The notes beneath the pieces were generated by a model. It saw only the letters and a list, made by a program, of their open reading frames with translations, was not told the origin of the DNA and searched no databases. The translations under genes were made by a program, and so were the position numbers. This document shows positions 12,296 through 15,114 of a stretch of DNA of 15,114 bases, piece by piece. The DNA is from JALRBM01 sp964615445 (GTDB lineage Bacteria > Patescibacteriota > Saccharimonadia > Saccharimonadales > Saccharimonadaceae), in contig CAZTOK010000030.1 of the NCBI GenBank assembly GCA_964615445.1, forward strand, positions 1-15,114, given 5' to 3'. Position 1 is the stretch's first letter; every line of letters starts with the position of its first letter.

Positions 12296-12771
12296 GCTTC
12301 GTGGTTATCTTTCTGATACTCATTGGTGCTTTGTTTGCAACTGCATACTTCACGAAACGTCGTTTCGGTGTACTTGGTCTGGCACTTGCCGCTGGTGCAA
12401 TGCTCAGCACATTGTGGGTAGGTGCACTAACGCCTATTATTGCCAATGCTGGCATTATTCTTGTAAAGCCACCACTTGAAAGTGTTGTCGGAGCTGGTCT
12501 CATTCTTCTGCCAGCAATACTACTTCTTTCGAGCGGGCCAACTTATAAAGCATTTTCACAGCGCCTTATCGGATCGGCGGCCTTTGCTATCTTAGCCATC
12601 GCACTGTTGTTACAGCCACTTGGCTCAGCTTTGGTTATTGATGGCATCGGGCAGCCTGTGTATGCGTTCTTTTTAAATAACCGAGCAATTATTGTTACGA
12701 TATGCCTAGTGCTTGCGGTTCTTGACTTGCTTGTAACTAAAAATAGTAGACGAACTAAAAATCATGAATAA
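12292..12771 (+). CDS. Polytopic membrane protein of unknown function
   Basis: 159 aa from the ATG at 12292, which overlaps the DUF192 stop as ATGA; a GTG at 12283 in the same frame is possible but less likely. About four to five hydrophobic helices: 1-20 (SFVVIFLILIGALFATAYF), 24-52, 62-78 (VVGAGLILLPAILLLSS), 88-112 (LIGSAAFAILAIALLLQPLG) and 130-150 (AIIVTICLVLAVLDLLV), with a basic C-terminal tail (KNSRRTKNHE). No catalytic or transport motif. Coupling to the DUF192 protein suggests they function together in the membrane. Confidence 0.85.
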   Translation: MSFVVIFLILIGALFATAYFTKRRFGVLGLALAAGAMLSTLWVGALTPIIANAGIILVKPPLESVVGAGLILLPAILLLSSGPTYKAFSQRLIGSAAFAILAIALLLQPLGSALVIDGIGQPVYAFFLNNRAIIVTICLVLAVLDLLVTKNSRRTKNHE

Positions 12772-12774
12772 GTG

Positions 12775-12818
12775 ACCGGCAGAATATCTCAAAAAATTAT
12801 TGGAGATATTCTGCCGGT
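12775..12818. terminator. 16-bp perfect hairpin after the DUF192 operon
   Basis: 12775-12790 pairs perfectly with 12803-12818 (core ACCGGCAGAATATCTC) around a 12-base A-rich loop, four bases after the stop at 12771. No T-run follows. The loop carries AAAAAA, which is a T-run only on the other strand. It also lies downstream of the convergent P-loop gene and may serve both. Beyond it, 12824-12842 has a weaker repeat CACTC/GAGTG. Confidence 0.7.
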
Positions 12819-12891
12819 TGCTTCACTCGATATTGGTGAGTGTCACCGTATTACCATAATAAATCTGTTGTTGATGCTATATTTAGTCAGT

Positions 12892-13536
12892 TTAAATTTC
12901 AATAATAAAAATATCAGAAAAAGTCCTCGAAAACGTACTTAACCTTATTTTAGCTTCCTCCATTGATTTAATCGCGTATTTCTCAATGCTTCGATCAAGG
13001 CTTGCTGTAAAATCTTTGGTTGCATAGAAAGATGATAATTCGGAATCATTAAAGCATTTCCAGAAATTTCCCGGTAGCCCATTTCTGTTTTCGGGCGCTG
13101 AAGCTAAAAACCTTTTCGTAATTCTAGATTTATATACTTCCAGGTTTACCGGCAAAAGATATATGAATAGAAAACTCTCGTTGCCTTCTACGATTTCGGC
13201 TAATGTATCACTATTGGCTACTGCACCTTCGAAAAGTACCATTTGATACCTTAATAACGAAGTAGCTATTTCCTTTTTGGCTAATCTCACAAATTCATCA
13301 ACTATTGGCATATTGTCTCGATGTCGATATGCGTCAACAAACTTTTGACTTTCATCTTCGGCATCAATTTTCCGTACTATGTCATCAAGTTCTAATAGAG
13401 CACATTCAAAATCATCTTTAATTAGATGTGCAAGAGTTGTTTTACCTGTACATGTTTTTCCTGAGATATATATCATTCGCGGATTGTCGTCGTGAATCTT
13501 TTGTAAGATTGATTGGTTATTCTGCATATCTTCCAT
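12892..13536 (-). CDS. P-loop NTPase, small-molecule kinase-like
   Basis: 214 aa from the ATG at 13536. The Walker A motif G26-K-T-C-T-G-K-T33 sits in IYISGKTCTGKTTLAHLI. ALLELDDIV follows (a kinase-type Asp pair), then LFEGAVANS (Walker-B-like strand) and an Arg-rich lid-like SRITKRFLASAPENRNG. This is the layout of AAA_18/nucleoside-kinase-like P-loop proteins; substrate unknown. The frame stays open to 13671, adding 45 residues, but the first part of that extension is the tRNA-Lys terminator. Usable starts are therefore 13536, 13527 or ATG 13635; none has a strong Shine-Dalgarno. Base composition is visibly AT-richer than that of neighbouring genes, which may point to transfer. Confidence 0.8.
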   Translation of the reverse strand: MEDMQNNQSILQKIHDDNPRMIYISGKTCTGKTTLAHLIKDDFECALLELDDIVRKIDAEDESQKFVDAYRHRDNMPIVDEFVRLAKKEIATSLLRYQMVLFEGAVANSDTLAEIVEGNESFLFIYLLPVNLEVYKSRITKRFLASAPENRNGLPGNFWKCFNDSELSSFYATKDFTASLDRSIEKYAIKSMEEAKIRLSTFSRTFSDIFIIEI

Positions 13537-13649
13537 GATAACAGAGACGATTTCCCCCCGTATGTATCGGGTAAGTGTGCTGGGAGTGGTTAGTAAGACA
13601 AACTTTCTCTTTGGTGGTGTGAATAATGAAGACATCGTTGCACTTTCTG

Positions 13650-13682
13650 AAATAAAACAAAACGTCACCATAAGGATGACGT
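13650..13682 (-). terminator. Intrinsic terminator of tRNA-Lys
   Basis: On the minus strand ACGTCATCC (13682-13674) pairs with GGTGACGT (13669-13662), one bulged T and a TTAT loop, followed by TTTTGTTTTATTT. It stands 20 bases after the tRNA 3' end. Confidence 0.85.
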
Positions 13683-13701
13683 CTTATCTATAATAATTTC
13701 A

Positions 13702-13778
13702 TGGAGGGTCCAGTGGGGCTTGAACCCACGACACCCTGCTTAAAAGGCAGGTGCTCTAACCAGCTGAGCTATGGACCC
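13702..13778 (-). tRNA. tRNA-Lys (anticodon UUU)
   Basis: 77 bases with encoded CCA. Acceptor GGGTCCA pairs with TGGACCC; D-stem GCTC/GAGC; anticodon stem CCTGC/GCAGG with loop CTTTTAA (anticodon TTT at 13744-13742); T-arm GTGGG-TTCAAGC-CCCAC. All stems are perfect. It has its own promoter and terminator. Confidence 0.98.
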
Positions 13779-13795
13779 ATAGCGTTGCTCTTAAA

Positions 13796-13825
13796 AAGAT
13801 ATCATTTTATAGAGGTATTTGTCAA
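13796..13825 (-). promoter_or_regulatory. Promoter of tRNA-Lys
   Basis: Minus strand: -35 TTGACA (13820-13825, full consensus), 18 bases, -10 TATCTT (13796-13801). The start would be about 11 bases before the mature tRNA 5' end. Confidence 0.6.
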
Positions 13826-13830
13826 TGATT

Positions 13831-13872
13831 ATACCCCGGTGTCATCTCATTCCTGAGACAACACCGGGGTAT
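13831..13872 (-). terminator. Long two-part hairpin downstream of small secreted gene E
   Basis: ATACCCCGGTGT (13831-13842) pairs perfectly with ACACCGGGGTAT (13861-13872). Inside, TCTCA-TTCC-TGAGA continues the stem after a 2x2 internal loop. It begins nine bases after the minus-strand stop at 13882. There is no T-run, as for the other solitary genes. It also lies just upstream of the tRNA promoter. Confidence 0.75.
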
Positions 13873-13881
13873 GACTTCTAG

Positions 13882-14109
13882 TTACATGTCATCTGGTGAA
13901 GGCGGATTGTACGAGATAGAAGCCCTGTCTATAGCGGTCTCGTCCGCCCATCGTCGACGATGATAATGACCAACCGGCATACTACTTCCGTTTACGCTTG
14001 ACTCTGCATCAGAAGCGGTTGGCAGTGCGTTTGAAGTGTATGTTGCACCCGCCGCCAAGGCGAGAGCAACGGCACCCATGGCAGCAGTGCGCAGTGGTGA
14101 GTTAGACAA
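13882..14109 (-). CDS. Small secreted protein E, unknown function
   Basis: 75 aa from a TTG start at 14109; the choice rests on AAGGAG six bases upstream. The N-terminus SNSPLRTAAMGAVALALAAGATYTSNALPTA looks like a signal peptide, with a likely cut near SNA or ALA. The mature part of roughly 45 residues is hydrophilic: SDAESSVNGSS, a basic His/Arg patch (GHYHRRRW) and an acidic, Pro-rich end (NPPSPDDM). It has no cysteines and no known family. It is monocistronic, with an inverted repeat over its promoter and a strong 3' hairpin, as for the other solitary genes. A short exported peptide from an epibiont-type bacterium could act at the host contact, but nothing in the sequence shows this. Confidence 0.7.
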   Translation of the reverse strand: MSNSPLRTAAMGAVALALAAGATYTSNALPTASDAESSVNGSSMPVGHYHRRRWADETAIDRASISYNPPSPDDM

Positions 14110-14115
14110 AGCAAA

Positions 14116-14162
14116 CTCCTTCTCCTAGGTGTACTATACGAGTCTGCCAGATGAACTCGTAA
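14116..14162 (-). promoter_or_regulatory. Promoter and inverted-repeat operator of gene E
   Basis: -10 TATAGT (14133-14138) on the minus strand; weak -35 TTACGA (14157-14162, 18-base spacing). ACGAGT (14138-14143) and ACTCGT (14155-14160) form a perfect inverted repeat with an 11-base gap, covering the spacer and -35. This is the position of a repressor site. The leader is about 22 bases and contains AAGGAG. Confidence 0.5.
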
Positions 14163-14202
14163 GTTTCAATTAATACTACTATTTTGACAACACATATCGC
14201 AC

Positions 14203-14318
14203 TTATGGAATGACTTCCTGTAATAAAAGAATGTCTACGCCTCTAAAAGAACGAAGCTCATCCTGTGCTGCAATAGCTTTTCCCAACGGGTATTAATCGT
14301 AGTGATAGTGATGTCCAT
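14203..14318 (-). pseudogene. Remnant of an endonuclease/exonuclease/phosphatase (EEP) family gene
   Basis: Minus strand from ATG 14318: MDITITTINTRW, then after one missing base in the GGG run (about 14280) the next frame reads GKAIAAQDELRSF and RGVDILLLQEVIP before a TAA at 14203. Joined, this gives 38 residues that look like the N-terminus of an EEP (DNase I-like) protein, where the Glu of LQE is a conserved metal ligand. Nothing of the later domain follows. A -10-like TATACT (14326-14331) seven bases before the ATG would be its near-leaderless promoter. A tiny intact peptide is the alternative. The rest of 14110-14398 holds the two flanking promoters and otherwise nothing I can read. Confidence 0.45.
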
Positions 14319-14347
14319 CTCTAGTAGTATAACGATACAAAGTTAGC

Positions 14348-14398
14348 TATAATCTGTTATAATAAAGTAAAATACCGGAATAAAAAACGGAGATTCTT
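14348..14398 (+). promoter_or_regulatory. Promoter and RBS of yebC
   Basis: Extended -10 TG-T-TATAAT at 14355-14363, with a second TATAAT at 14348-14353; no good -35. The leader is about 30 bases, with GGAG (14389-14392) six bases before the ATG. Confidence 0.6.
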
Positions 14399-15114
14399 AT
14401 GTCTGGACACAGTAAATGGTCAACTATTAAGCGCGAAAAAGGCGCAAAAGATGCAAAGCGTGGTGCAATCTTTACCAAAATTGGTAATCAAATTGCCATT
14501 GCGGCGCGTGGTGGCATTGATCCGACTATAAATTCAGCGCTCGCTCTTGCAATCGAAAAAGCAAAGCAGGCAAATATGCCAGCTGCAAATATTCAACGAG
14601 CTATCGATCGTGTGGCTGACAAAAACGCAGCCGTCCTTGAAGAGGCGACGTATGAAGGATATGGTCCGGGTGGCATTGGTGTTATCGTCGAAACTGCAAC
14701 CGATAACAAAAATCGCACCTATCCTGAAGTTCGATCAGCATTTACAAAAAATGGCGGTACTATGGCTGAACCTGGTAGCGTTGCATTTCAATTCACTCGA
14801 AAAGGTGTCATTCGTGTTGCAGCACAAGGCGAGGATGCACTGCTTACTATCCTCGATGCCGGCGCTGAGGATGCACTCGAAGAAGATGGTGAGATTATCG
14901 TCTATACTGACCAGAAAGAATTGGCAAAAGTACGTACCGCATTAGTAAATGCAGGTCTTGAGATAAAAGAAGCTGAGCTGCAATATGTTCCAAACGCTCA
15001 TGTTGAAGTTAGTGATCCTGAAGCTGCACGAAAAGCTTTAAAATTACTTGATGCGCTAGATGACCTCGACGACGTCGTAAACCTCCACACTAACGCAGAC
15101 ATTACTGTTGAGCC
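14399..15114 (+). CDS. yebC: YebC/PmpR (TACO1) family protein, nearly complete
   Basis: The ATG at 14399 starts a frame open to the window end: 238 codons, compared with about 246 residues in E. coli, so only a few residues are missing. The signature N-terminus SGHSKWSTIKREKGAKDAKRG is followed by FTKIGNQIAIAARGG, then NMPAANIQRAIDR, EEATYEGYGPGGIGVIVETATDNKNRT, GSVAFQF, and the C-terminal domain (LEEDGEIIVYT, LELLD-like KALKLLDALDDLDDVVNLHTN). The family was annotated as transcriptional regulators; more recent work on YebC/TACO1 points to relief of ribosome stalling, including at proline stretches. It is the first gene of its unit. Confidence 0.97.
   Translation, partial: MSGHSKWSTIKREKGAKDAKRGAIFTKIGNQIAIAARGGIDPTINSALALAIEKAKQANMPAANIQRAIDRVADKNAAVLEEATYEGYGPGGIGVIVETATDNKNRTYPEVRSAFTKNGGTMAEPGSVAFQFTRKGVIRVAAQGEDALLTILDAGAEDALEEDGEIIVYTDQKELAKVRTALVNAGLEIKEAELQYVPNAHVEVSDPEAARKALKLLDALDDLDDVVNLHTNADITVE

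Noticed and set aside
13537..13671. N-terminal extension of the P-loop protein
   Set aside because: Its first part is the hairpin and T-run of the tRNA-Lys terminator, and the residues before MEDMQNNQS show no domain.
14547..14945. A 132-codon open frame inside yebC
   Set aside because: It is out of frame with the YebC protein, whose family motifs run continuously from 14399 to the window end; low-quality composition.
1..15114. CRISPR arrays, insertion sequences, phage genes or toxin-antitoxin pairs with known families
   Set aside because: No direct-repeat arrays, transposase or integrase motifs, or recognised toxin/antitoxin proteins could be found by reading.
1..15114. Alternative genetic code (TGA as glycine, as in Gracilibacteria)
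   Set aside because: TGA ends genes at their expected lengths (rimB-like at 10849, DUF192 at 12295) and no conserved family needs TGA read-through.

Overview
The window reads like a chromosomal piece of a small-genome bacterium of the Candidate Phyla Radiation (Patescibacteria), most probably a Saccharibacterium (TM7). This is an inference from gene content and style: DnaK, DnaJ, RadC, RimK and YebC typical of bacteria, many short uncharacterised secreted or membrane proteins, a GlcD-like FAD oxidoreductase without a fused Fe-S domain, very short intergenic gaps and several apparently leaderless promoters. The standard code with TGA as a stop fits every gene. No 16S rRNA or ribosomal-protein gene is present to fix the taxonomy.

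Layout. 1-706: the 3' end of dnaK and a strong bidirectional terminator. 718-1936: two tandem minus-strand paralogues of unknown function (148 and 146 aa), each with its own promoter, structured 5' leader and 3' hairpin. 1941-3741: a minus-strand membrane protein diverging from radC, which overlaps a small unknown gene. 3751-4290: a third solitary minus-strand gene with the same leader design. 4301-7139: two secreted or anchored proteins, then the FAD oxidoreductase. 7144-7567: a fourth solitary gene. 7588-9251: dnaJ under a clear CIRCE/HrcA operator, followed by a GNAT gene. 9276-11757: a cyanophycin-synthetase-like ATP-grasp ligase, a retropepsin-like (RimB-type) protease and RimK, a putative amino-acid-tail writer/eraser module. 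11781-12818: a DUF192 protein and a membrane protein. 12892-13825: a P-loop kinase-like gene and tRNA-Lys(UUU). 13831-14162: a small secreted protein. 14203-14318: a frameshifted remnant of an endonuclease/exonuclease/phosphatase gene. 14348-15114: yebC, cut by the window edge.

The most unusual signal is in the solitary genes at 766-1212, 1399-1839, 3792-4196 and 7187-7504. In each, the Shine-Dalgarno region of the leader is complementary (9-11 bp) to a stretch just after the stop codon or after the 3' hairpin. In the first three the complementary stretch lies within about 15 bases of the stop, and its sequence differs between genes while pairing is kept. The same three leaders carry a hairpin at the predicted transcript 5' end and a second hairpin before the Shine-Dalgarno. 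This looks like a family of mRNAs that fold end to end, comparable in principle to fold-back-inhibited type I toxin mRNAs, but around much longer ORFs of unknown function.

Regulation visible elsewhere: HrcA control of dnaJ; near-leaderless transcription of dnaJ, the FAD oxidoreductase and the rimB-like gene (start codon 7-8 bases after the -10 box); and a structured leader with a hairpin-embedded Shine-Dalgarno before the ATP-grasp gene.
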